This document shows, piece by piece, positions 1 through 6,192 of a DNA stretch of 26,477 bases (within the stretch, counting starts at the first letter, position 1; the number at the start of each line of letters is the position of its first letter). This DNA comes from Candidatus Mediterraneibacter gallistercoris (GTDB lineage Bacteria > Bacillota_A > Clostridia > Lachnospirales > Lachnospiraceae). Where the stretch lies: NCBI GenBank assembly GCA_019119745.1, contig DWWI01000059.1:1-26477 (forward strand). The letters run 5' to 3'. Made by a program: the position numbers and the translations under genes. The notes under the pieces were generated by a model. That model saw only the letters and a list, made by a program, of their open reading frames with translations. It was not told the DNA's origin and ran no database searches.

Positions 1-620
1 ACCTCATAATCATTGGTCATCCCCATCGAAAGTATGCTCACAGTATCATTATCAATGTTTTTTTCCTTAATGTCAACATATAATTTATGTAAATCCGCAA
101 ATATTGTACGATTTTTTTCGGGATTTTCAACAAAAGGAGCAATTGTCATAAGTCCGCGCACATTAATGTGAGAAAACTGTAAAATTTTATCATAAAGAGG
201 TAATACTTCGTCCGTCTTTAAACCGAATTTACTCTCCTCTTCCGCTACATTTACTTCAAGGAGAATATCCACTGTACAGTTGTGCTTCCCAGCTTCTTTT
301 TCTATCGTCTCCGCCAGCTTTAGTGAATCGACAGAATGAATAAGTTTTACTTTGTCGACAATATATTTCACTTTATTGGTCTGCAGATGACCAATCATAT
401 GCCATTCGATATCTTTCGGAAGAACTTCATATTTATCCCGGATTTCCTGAACTTTATTTTCACCGAAAATACGCACGCCCAGATCATACGCCTCCTGAAG
501 CATACTTACCGGCTTGGTCTTACTCACTGCAACAAGTGTGACTTCTTCTCTTTTTCTTCCTGCCCTGTCGCATGCAGCCTGAATTTTTGATTCGACAGAT
601 TCCAGATTTTCTTTCAGCAT
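1..620 (-). CDS. yggS: YggS/PROSC-family PLP-binding protein, C-terminus beyond window
   Basis: Homologue of the YggS/PLPBP family, a fold-type III PLP-binding protein that maintains vitamin B6 and amino-acid homeostasis and has no established catalytic reaction. About 206 residues are visible and the C-terminus is cut by the window edge. The PLP lysine lies in AVSKTKP (Lys34). Further family motifs are IFGENKVQE, WHMIGHLQTNK, EVNVAEEESKFG, RGLMTIAP and LSMGMTNDY. I chose the ATG at 618-620 because AAAGGAAG sits 8 nt upstream and the N-terminus then matches the family. An in-frame ATG at 660-662, directly after the upstream stop codon, lacks a good ribosome site. The gene follows the HlyD-like gene by 42 nt and is probably co-transcribed. 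In many Firmicutes yggS precedes sepF and other division genes, which would lie outside this window. Confidence 0.95.
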   Translation of the reverse strand, partial: MLKENLESVESKIQAACDRAGRKREEVTLVAVSKTKPVSMLQEAYDLGVRIFGENKVQEIRDKYEVLPKDIEWHMIGHLQTNKVKYIVDKVKLIHSVDSLKLAETIEKEAGKHNCTVDILLEVNVAEEESKFGLKTDEVLPLYDKILQFSHINVRGLMTIAPFVENPEKNRTIFADLHKLYVDIKEKNIDNDTVSILSMGMTNDYE

Positions 621-662
621 TCCATATACTTCCTTTCTGTAATATTCATATTTTCTCCTCAT

Positions 663-2057
663 CTACTGAAATACTACTTCATCCGAGCTTACACTCGAAC
701 CGTTCTGAACAATATGGTCATAATTGTAAAGGCCATAACTGTCTCCCTCCTGAACAATATAATACTCATCGTTCTCGCAGAGGATACTTACCTTTTTAAA
801 TACTGCATATCCTTTGTTAATATTATAGACTCCCTGAAGAGCCTTCGTCTTATCTACCGTATAAGTCTCACTTGACTTCGGCATGACCAGTACATCGCCT
901 TCCTGAAGATCGTCCCGGCTTATGCATACTTCACCATCATCAGACTCGTCATAAATGTCTACCGCTTTAAACTCCACGTTACCGTTTGCCTGCTGTATCA
1001 TAACACCATCAGACGAGCTGTTACCTCCGGTCGTGATATATTCTTCGGGTATAACATAGAACTGCTCCTCAATGACGGATGACTTTGGTATCTTGAGACC
1101 GCTCTCATCCTCAAGAATAAGCTCCACATTCAGAAATCTTTCCTCCGCGTACCGTATCATGGAATTGTCGAAGTCAAGGCATCCATAATAAGCGCCATCC
1201 TTTTCTGTAATTGACAGAGCAGCCCGCATTGTCTCGCTGTCTTTATCAATACGTACTTTTACACTTGTAACTTCGTCCGCTATAAGCTGCTCGGCAGTAT
1301 CTTTGTCAAGCGGAACGATCACGGACCAGTCTTCGCTGGTGATCAGACGGTACACGGGGTCACCTGCTGTAATTTTCATCTGATCAGACAGTACGGTACT
1401 TTCATATTCCGTGTTATCAAAATTTTCCGCCTGAAATGTATCTTTTGTGAGAGACTCATATCCATCAACTGTGAAAGCAACAATTCCATCCTGTTGCGTT
1501 GTATAGGATGTGACGTCCTGGCCGCTTGCCTCAATAACGGCGCCCAAATGTTCCATCCGTGTCTCGCTGTATGTGTCCTGAAGAGAATTGCTTATCTCAT
1601 TTTTTAACGAATATACGGATGAAAAATCTTCAGCTTTATAATTCTCGTTAAAGTTCTGAAGCTGAAGCACTATGTTTGAAAGCACGTCCTGAGATACGCT
1701 TACTGTTCCGCTTTCCTGTGATGTACTTTCCTCTGTATTAAGCGGTTTCTGTGAAAGTGCATATATATTTGTTCCTGCCTTGACCTTGCTGTTCCCATTC
1801 TGGTAATAACTGATATAACCGCTTTTTTCTGCTGTTACCGCTGTCTCCTGTCTTATAATAAGACCGGTATATGAATTGTCCCGTACAATACTTCCCTCAC
1901 GAACCTCGTACACAGAAATCGAATCTCCGGTAAAATAAAGGATTACCGTTACGATCAAATAAATAAAAACAATTGCAAACAATAAAATTCCAAGATTAAA
2001 TTCGCGTTTCTTTTTATATTTTTTTATATTGACCGATTTGCTCTTATTTGATGCCAA
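663..2057 (-). CDS. HlyD-like membrane-anchored adaptor protein
   Basis: Single-pass envelope protein of 464 residues resembling HlyD/membrane-fusion adaptors. A lysine-rich cytoplasmic N-terminus (about 1-20) is followed by one hydrophobic segment (about 22-43). A biotinyl-lipoyl-like hairpin region follows (YEVREGSIVRDNSYTG, then a second half around SGYISYYQNGNSKVKAG), then a helical stretch (about 125-170) and a beta-rich C-terminal half. The start is TTG at 2055-2057: GGAGGTG at 2068-2074 lies 10 nt upstream, an in-frame TGA closes the frame just before it, and no nearby ATG is in frame. No ABC, RND or MFS partner is encoded next to it. It lies directly upstream of yggS, so a link to envelope or division functions is possible but inferred. 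Family assignment is fairly secure; the transported substrate, if any, is unknown. Confidence 0.8.
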   Translation of the reverse strand: MASNKSKSVNIKKYKKKREFNLGILLFAIVFIYLIVTVILYFTGDSISVYEVREGSIVRDNSYTGLIIRQETAVTAEKSGYISYYQNGNSKVKAGTNIYALSQKPLNTEESTSQESGTVSVSQDVLSNIVLQLQNFNENYKAEDFSSVYSLKNEISNSLQDTYSETRMEHLGAVIEASGQDVTSYTTQQDGIVAFTVDGYESLTKDTFQAENFDNTEYESTVLSDQMKITAGDPVYRLITSEDWSVIVPLDKDTAEQLIADEVTSVKVRIDKDSETMRAALSITEKDGAYYGCLDFDNSMIRYAEERFLNVELILEDESGLKIPKSSVIEEQFYVIPEEYITTGGNSSSDGVMIQQANGNVEFKAVDIYDESDDGEVCISRDDLQEGDVLVMPKSSETYTVDKTKALQGVYNINKGYAVFKKVSILCENDEYYIVQEGDSYGLYNYDHIVQNGSSVSSDEVVFQ

Positions 2058-2067
2058 ATCAGGATTT

Positions 2068-2074
2068 CACCTCC
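2068..2074 (-). promoter_or_regulatory. Ribosome binding site deciding a TTG start
   Basis: GGAGGTG on the minus strand, 10 nt before the TTG at 2057. The strong site and the in-frame stop just upstream make TTG the only reasonable start for the HlyD-like gene. Confidence 0.75.
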
Positions 2075-2089
2075 ATGATGTCTTCACTT

Positions 2090-2119
2090 TTGCGTTCTCT
2101 TTAACTTAAATAGTATAAC
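2090..2119 (+). promoter_or_regulatory. Possible divergent promoter for DUF378 gene
   Basis: TTGCGT (2090-2095), 18 bp spacer, TATAAC (2114-2119) on the plus strand, about 70 bp before the DUF378 start. The -35 is weak (3 of 6 consensus positions). The -10 shares bases with the minus-strand promoter. Confidence 0.4.
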
Positions 2120-2140
2120 ATTTTCTGATGTATATTTCCA
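2112..2140 (-). promoter_or_regulatory. Sigma-A-type promoter for HlyD-like gene and yggS
   Basis: On the minus strand TGGAAA (2135-2140) is separated by 17 bp from TATACT (2112-2117), and the -10 carries an extended TGn. It lies about 55 bp upstream of the TTG start at 2057 and points toward that gene. Its -10 overlaps a plausible plus-strand -10 (TATAAC, 2114-2119). Confidence 0.65.
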
Positions 2141-2189
2141 GTTTTTGAGGGAATAATAAAAATATTGAGATGATAAAGGAGGAAATAAA

Positions 2190-2393
2190 ATGAAGTGGTT
2201 TGATTACACGGCACTGACAATCGTAATTATAGGTGCGGTCAACTGGCTGCTTGTGGGCATCTTTCGCTTTGATCTTGTAGCATTTCTGTTTGGTAATCTG
2301 AGCTGGCTTTCAAGGATCATCTATACTCTTGTGGGACTCTGCGGATTATATCTGCTGAGCTTTTTCGGAAGGATCAGAAGCATGTCGGAATAG
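2190..2393 (+). CDS. DUF378 family small membrane protein
   Basis: A 67-residue membrane protein of the DUF378 (YuzA-like) family, whose function is not known. The N-terminal MKWFDYTALTIVIIGAVNWL is the family signature and contains the first hydrophobic helix with the conserved GAVNW motif. A second helix runs from about residue 40 to 60 (SRIIYTLVGLCGLYLL), and the C-terminus is short and basic. AAAGGAGG (2175-2182) lies 7 nt before the ATG, a near-ideal site. This is the only gene on the plus strand. It is divergent from the HlyD-like gene and convergent with the carboxypeptidase gene, and appears to be a one-gene transcript ending at the hairpin at 2413-2457. Confidence 0.9.
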   Translation: MKWFDYTALTIVIIGAVNWLLVGIFRFDLVAFLFGNLSWLSRIIYTLVGLCGLYLLSFFGRIRSMSE

Positions 2394-2412
2394 ATATAAA
2401 ACATCAGACATC

Positions 2413-2457
2413 AATAAGTCTCCGGGACCCGGACAAACCGGATCCCGGAGACTTATT
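2413..2457. terminator. Bidirectional intrinsic terminator between convergent genes
   Basis: Arms of 20 nt (2413-2432 and 2438-2457) around a 5-nt loop (acaaa). They pair at 19 of 20 positions; the exception is C-A on the plus transcript but a G-U wobble on the minus transcript. The GC-rich core is flanked by AATAAG/CTTATT, so a short U-rich 3' side exists in both directions. It serves the DUF378 gene and the end of the long minus-strand envelope gene cluster. Confidence 0.85.
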
Positions 2458-2496
2458 TGCCTTTAAAAAGATATATTTCTGTATTCCAGGTTTTAT

Positions 2497-3573
2497 TTAC
2501 TGTGCTTCTTTCTGCTGATTCTGATCCGATGGCTGGTCTGACGTACTGCCGGCAATACCTGTCTGCATCAGCGTATTCATCTGGTCATACAGTCTGGCTG
2601 TCCCGTCAGCTCCCATAATTACCGAAATATACGGATTTCCATTATCATCCTCATCATAGAGAATGACACAGTTGCCGGCCTGCTGTGTAGTTCCTGTCTT
2701 ACCTCCCAGTACCCGTACTCCATCCGGTTCAACCGCCTCGCCGGCACCATATGCCTGTGTAGGCGTCCATGTCTGTTTGCGGACAGTTCCGTCCGCTCCG
2801 GTAAGAGTACCGTCATAGGAATCCATCGAAATAATCTCCACAAAACGTTCATCCTTGATGCATTCATTAAAGATGAGATAGAGATCATATGCCGTTGTAT
2901 AATGGTTCTCGTTATGTAATCCATGCGGATTTACAAAATGTGTGCCTGTCGCTCCAAGGGAAGCTGCCTCCTCATTCATCATATCCGCAAAAGCATCTAC
3001 GCTGCCGGCTATATGTTCGGCAATAGCCGTTGCACAGTCATTTCCGGAATGAAGAAGCAGTCCGCAGACGAGATCGTACATTTTAACCTTATCGCCAGTG
3101 CGCAATCCGCTTGTCACCTCGTCCCATTTAAAATCTGTCGCATTGGAACTTACCGTGACAACATCATCCATATTGCCGTATTTCAGCGCAAGCAGAGCTG
3201 TCATAATCTTAGTGGTGCTTGCAGGATACAGACGGTCATAGAGCTTATACCCGCACAGGACACTGTCTTCGCCCAGATCGAACAACCCCGCGGCATGAAG
3301 ATCCGTATCAGGCTGGAATCCGTCAAGGTCAACCTCCTCTGCCGCAACGCACAGATCACTTGCAAACAGCGCTCCCTGATATACATTTTTGTCATAATTA
3401 TCCGCTTCATATGATACAGTGTAATTTCTTATCTGTTCCCAGATAATAAGCGCACCTGCAGAAACAGCGCCAAGCACTATTACAATACAGATCAGAAGAG
3501 CCGCGGCGCGCCGCTGTCTCCTTCTCCGCCTTCTGCGGGTTCTGCCTGAGTATCTTCTTTTCCCCTGATTCAT
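2497..3573 (-). CDS. D-alanyl-D-alanine carboxypeptidase (DacF-like, low-molecular-weight PBP)
   Basis: A 358-residue S11-type serine peptidase that removes the terminal D-Ala from peptidoglycan stem peptides outside the cell membrane. All three active-site motifs are present in order: STTK (Ser119, Lys122), SGN (176-178) and KTG (292-294). The N-terminus is unusually arginine-rich (about residues 11-22) and is followed by one membrane-spanning segment (about 24-45), so the enzyme is probably anchored by its N-terminus. There is no long C-terminal PBP5-type domain; the tail after the catalytic domain is short, polar and Gln/Ser-rich. The ATG at 3571-3573 is preceded by GGGGA, about 9 nt upstream. 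It is the last gene of the cluster, 26 nt after the methylglyoxal-synthase homologue. A DacF/DacB-type name is possible; I leave the symbol blank. Confidence 0.9.
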   Translation of the reverse strand: MNQGKRRYSGRTRRRRRRRQRRAAALLICIVIVLGAVSAGALIIWEQIRNYTVSYEADNYDKNVYQGALFASDLCVAAEEVDLDGFQPDTDLHAAGLFDLGEDSVLCGYKLYDRLYPASTTKIMTALLALKYGNMDDVVTVSSNATDFKWDEVTSGLRTGDKVKMYDLVCGLLLHSGNDCATAIAEHIAGSVDAFADMMNEEAASLGATGTHFVNPHGLHNENHYTTAYDLYLIFNECIKDERFVEIISMDSYDGTLTGADGTVRKQTWTPTQAYGAGEAVEPDGVRVLGGKTGTTQQAGNCVILYDEDDNGNPYISVIMGADGTARLYDQMNTLMQTGIAGSTSDQPSDQNQQKEAQ

Positions 3574-3595
3574 TTTATTATATCCCCTGATTCAT
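3561..3595 (-). repeat. 13-bp direct repeat duplicating the start of the carboxypeptidase gene
   Basis: The 13-mer tcccctgattcat occurs at 3561-3573 and again at 3583-3595. The inner copy holds the start codon and first codons. The outer copy, which places an ATG just after the preceding gene and runs into a stop after five codons, supplies the GGGG used as ribosome site. Confidence 0.8.
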
Positions 3596-3599
3596 TCTG

Positions 3600-3995
3600 C
3601 TATTTATACATCTCGCGCCAGTCCAGATCTCCTCTGTCCAATGCAAGGATAAGCGCTTCCGCTGTCGCGATATTAGTTGCGATCGGTATATTATACATAT
3701 CGCAGAGCTTTACGATATCATTTACATCCGGCTCATGAGGGCGCGGTGCCAGCGGATCTCTGAAGAAGATAAGCAGATCGATATTATTATGCTCAATCTG
3801 AGATCCCAGCTGCTGTTTTCCGCCCAGATGTCCCGCCAGGAACTTGTGAATACTTAAATTTGTTACACTTTCCACCAGAATTCCCGTCGTTTCCGTAGCG
3901 TACAGCTCATGCTTGCTGAGTATTCCGCGGTAGGCGATACAGAAATTCTGCATCAGCTTCTTTTTCGCATCGTGTGCAATCAGACCGATATTCAT
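3600..3995 (-). CDS. mgsA: Methylglyoxal synthase homologue with altered active site
   Basis: 131-residue MGS-fold protein. Family members convert dihydroxyacetone phosphate to methylglyoxal and phosphate in the cytoplasm. Overall similarity is clear: LIAHDAKK (residues 5-12), FFRDPLAPRPHEPDV (78-91) and IPIATNIATAEALI. The equivalents of E. coli His19, Lys23, Asp91, His98 and Asp101 are kept (His8, Lys12, Asp80, His87, Asp90). However, the catalytic base Asp71 of the E. coli enzyme (GGDQQ) is Lys60 here (GGKQQ), the phosphate loop TGTTG reads TETTG (Glu35), and GP before GGD is GH. Activity is therefore doubtful. The ATG at 3993-3995 has AAGGAG about 12 nt upstream; a longer in-frame extension exists but overlaps rodA and lacks a ribosome site. 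The start lies 16 nt after the rodA stop, so it is co-transcribed with shape genes. Confidence 0.85.
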   Translation of the reverse strand: MNIGLIAHDAKKKLMQNFCIAYRGILSKHELYATETTGILVESVTNLSIHKFLAGHLGGKQQLGSQIEHNNIDLLIFFRDPLAPRPHEPDVNDIVKLCDMYNIPIATNIATAEALILALDRGDLDWREMYK

Positions 3996-4011
3996 AACTG
4001 TCACTCTCTCC

Positions 4012-5145
4012 TTACTGGTATTTGTTAGGCTGTAAACCGACATTCAATACGAAACCGATCCCCATAAAAAAGCACACAACGGAAGTCAGTCCATAACTTA
4101 CAAAGGGAAGCGACAATCCTGTATTCGGAAGGATCAAAGTAGCCACACCGATGTTGATAAAGCTCTGTATCCCTATCAGTGCGGCAACACCGCCGCAGAT
4201 GATGCGTCCCCCTGTATCTTTCGCTTTCAAGCCAACCATAATACATTGTATCACAATTAATAATATCAAAAATATAACGACACAACAACCCACAAATCCT
4301 AATTCTTCACCAATTATCGCAAAAATAAAGTCTGTCTGCGGCTCAGAGACAAAGTTACCGTTCTTTACCGACGTGGTATCGTCATTGTCATACCCTTTTC
4401 CTGAGAGCTGCCCGGATCCGATCGCCATTACCGAGTTGAGCTGCTGATATGACTCGTCATCCGCGTATTTCTCCGGCTCCAGCCACGCAAGGATACGGTC
4501 CTGCTGATAATCGTGCAGAAACGGCTGGTTCGGCTGAACGGCGATGGCAAGGAAGATAACAACCGTCGGCACTGTGACTGCCAATACCGTTCCCACAAAT
4601 TTATAGCTCAGACCTGCAAGAAAAAGCAGCGCGCAGAACAAGGCAGCCACACAGAGTGTTGTAGAAAGATTCGGCTGCGCATAGATCATTGCCAGTGACG
4701 GAAGAATCAGTGCGATTGCCTGAAGGATCACCTTCGGGTTGTTAATCGCCCTCTCTCTGTCTGACAGGAATCTGGCAAAGAAAAGGATCATAAGGATCTT
4801 GGTAAGATCGGACGGCTGGAGCTGCGTAAATCCGAGATTGAGCCATCTGCGCGCTCCGTTCGTGACCACGCCGAGTCCCGGGATCCAGATAGCCGCAAGC
4901 AGCACAAGATTCAGGAAATACATGGGCCAGTAAAAATTAAGCACCCATTTATAATCGATCAGCGAAATCACGCCCATGGCACAGATACCGAGAAGAACAC
5001 CCAGAATCTGTCTGTTCATAAAGTCGGGTCTTGCGCTTCTGACCATAAGGACACCGATTATTGATAAAGCAACCACTGATATTACAAGACCTATTTTGTA
5101 ATCTTTAATATTATAGTGTATATGTTTTTTTAAAAAGTTTCTCAC
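4012..5145 (-). CDS. rodA: RodA-type SEDS peptidoglycan glycosyltransferase
   Basis: 377-residue polytopic membrane protein of the SEDS (FtsW/RodA/SpoVE) family, which polymerises lipid II together with a class B PBP. About ten hydrophobic segments are evident. Family motifs: NGARRWLNLGFTQLQPSDLTK (start near residue 96), AIGSGQLSGKG (241-251) and the TDFIFAIIGEELGFVG block, whose Asp272 corresponds to the invariant catalytic-site Asp. The usual QPDLGT motif reads QPNLST (157-162). Close linkage to mre and PBP2 genes favours RodA over FtsW or SpoVE. The start is GTG at 5143-5145, overlapping the minE stop by 4 nt (GTGA) with GGGAG 7 nt upstream, which implies translational coupling. PBP2, three genes upstream, is the expected partner. 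Confidence 0.93.
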   Translation of the reverse strand: MRNFLKKHIHYNIKDYKIGLVISVVALSIIGVLMVRSARPDFMNRQILGVLLGICAMGVISLIDYKWVLNFYWPMYFLNLVLLAAIWIPGLGVVTNGARRWLNLGFTQLQPSDLTKILMILFFARFLSDRERAINNPKVILQAIALILPSLAMIYAQPNLSTTLCVAALFCALLFLAGLSYKFVGTVLAVTVPTVVIFLAIAVQPNQPFLHDYQQDRILAWLEPEKYADDESYQQLNSVMAIGSGQLSGKGYDNDDTTSVKNGNFVSEPQTDFIFAIIGEELGFVGCCVVIFLILLIVIQCIMVGLKAKDTGGRIICGGVAALIGIQSFINIGVATLILPNTGLSLPFVSYGLTSVVCFFMGIGFVLNVGLQPNKYQ

Positions 5146-5351
5146 TTGTTTTCTCCCGTGTATTTAATATGTATATCACTCCTTGAAATCCTGATATCAA
5201 AATGTTCCGGGGTGATCTCCATATACTTTGAAACCGTAAGGTACAGATCCTTTTCCAGTCTGTCCGCCGCATCCGGTGTACACTGCATTCTGTCTGAAAT
5301 CAACAGATTCTTTAGTCTCTCTTTCGCAACAAAAACAGATGGTACACTCAT
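5142..5351 (-). CDS. minE: MinE-like topological specificity factor, short N-terminus
   Basis: 69-residue MinE homologue. MinE stimulates MinD ATPase and drives Min pattern formation on the membrane. The anti-MinCD helix/strand is recognisable in VAKERLKNLLISDR (residues 8-21), and the dimerisation domain in LEKDLYLTVSKYMEITPEHFDI with IRISRSDIHIKY. Only 8 residues precede AKERL, compared with about 17 in E. coli, so the usual amphipathic membrane-targeting segment is missing or reduced to MSVPSVF. The start is well fixed: AGGAGGG lies 8 nt before the ATG at 5349-5351, and the minD stop codon is in the same frame just upstream, so no longer form can be made. It follows minD by 12 nt and overlaps rodA by 4 nt. 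Confidence 0.9.
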   Translation of the reverse strand: MSVPSVFVAKERLKNLLISDRMQCTPDAADRLEKDLYLTVSKYMEITPEHFDIRISRSDIHIKYTGENK

Positions 5352-5363
5352 CGTCGTTCCCTC

Positions 5364-6155
5364 CTAGTTCCGGTGAAAAAGACTGGAGAGTTTTCCCAGA
5401 AAGCCCTCCGGCTTCATATAATCTTCCATAGGTACGTCTTCTCCCAGAAGTCTTCGGCAGATATTCATATACGACCTTCCCGCAAGACTGTCTTCGCCTA
5501 CTACCGGCTCTCCCTGATTTGTGGCGATGACAACCTGTTCATCATCCGGTATGACGCCCAGAAGATCCACTGCAAGGATCTCGGTTACGTCATCCACGGA
5601 CATCATATCCCCCCGCTTTACCATATCTATCCTGAGACGGTTGATCAGCAGTTCGTTTTTCCGGATCCCGGAAGCCTCAAGAAGTCCGAGTATCCGGTCT
5701 GCATCTCTTATCGCGGAGACCTCAGGAGTCGTCACGACAATGGACCGGTCCGCACCGGCAATTGCATTCTGAAATCCCTGTTCGATCCCCGCCGGACAGT
5801 CGAGCAGGATGTAATCAAAATCATCCCGTATATCTTCAATCAGTTTTTTCATCTGCTCCGGAGAGATGCTTGTCTTATCTTTCGTCTGGGCTGAAGGAAG
5901 CAGATAAAGCTCCGGGAAACGCTTGTCTTTAATCAGTGCCTGCTTCAGCCTGCAGCTTCCTTCGATCACATCCACAATATTATATACAATCCGATTTTCC
6001 AGTCCCATAACCACATCGAGATTTCGAAGGCCCAGATCCGTATCGATGACCAGAACCTTTTTTCCAAGCCCGGACAGCCCGATCCCGATATTTGCGGTAG
6101 TTGTCGTCTTGCCGACTCCTCCTTTACCCGATGTTATGACTATAACCTCTCCCAT
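5364..6155 (-). CDS. minD: Septum-site determining ATPase MinD
   Basis: 263-residue ParA/MinD-type ATPase. MinD dimerises on the membrane with ATP, normally recruits MinC to block FtsZ assembly, and is released by MinE. It has the deviant Walker A KGGVGKTTT (residues 11-19, with Lys11 and Lys16), the TDLGLRNLD switch region (Asp40), DYILLDCPAGIE (Walker B) and a C-terminal amphipathic membrane helix GFLGKLSSLFHRN. All functional elements look intact. ATG at 6153-6155 with AGGAGGAG upstream. It starts 37 nt after the PBP2 stop. In Bacillus and many clostridia minC sits immediately upstream of minD; here no reading frame for MinC exists between mreD and minD. Confidence 0.97.
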   Translation of the reverse strand: MGEVIVITSGKGGVGKTTTTANIGIGLSGLGKKVLVIDTDLGLRNLDVVMGLENRIVYNIVDVIEGSCRLKQALIKDKRFPELYLLPSAQTKDKTSISPEQMKKLIEDIRDDFDYILLDCPAGIEQGFQNAIAGADRSIVVTTPEVSAIRDADRILGLLEASGIRKNELLINRLRIDMVKRGDMMSVDDVTEILAVDLLGVIPDDEQVVIATNQGEPVVGEDSLAGRSYMNICRRLLGEDVPMEDYMKPEGFLGKLSSLFHRN

Positions 6156-6192
6156 TTTGCTTCTCCTCCTGCATAAGTTCTGACGTTATTGA

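Noticed and set aside
2143..2175. Alternative nearer promoter for the DUF378 gene (TTGAGG at 2145-2150)
   Set aside because: No acceptable -10 at 16-18 bp; the sequence is simply A-rich.
3996..4043. Upstream extension of the methylglyoxal synthase homologue
   Set aside because: Overlaps rodA, lacks a ribosome site, and the added residues are not part of the family.
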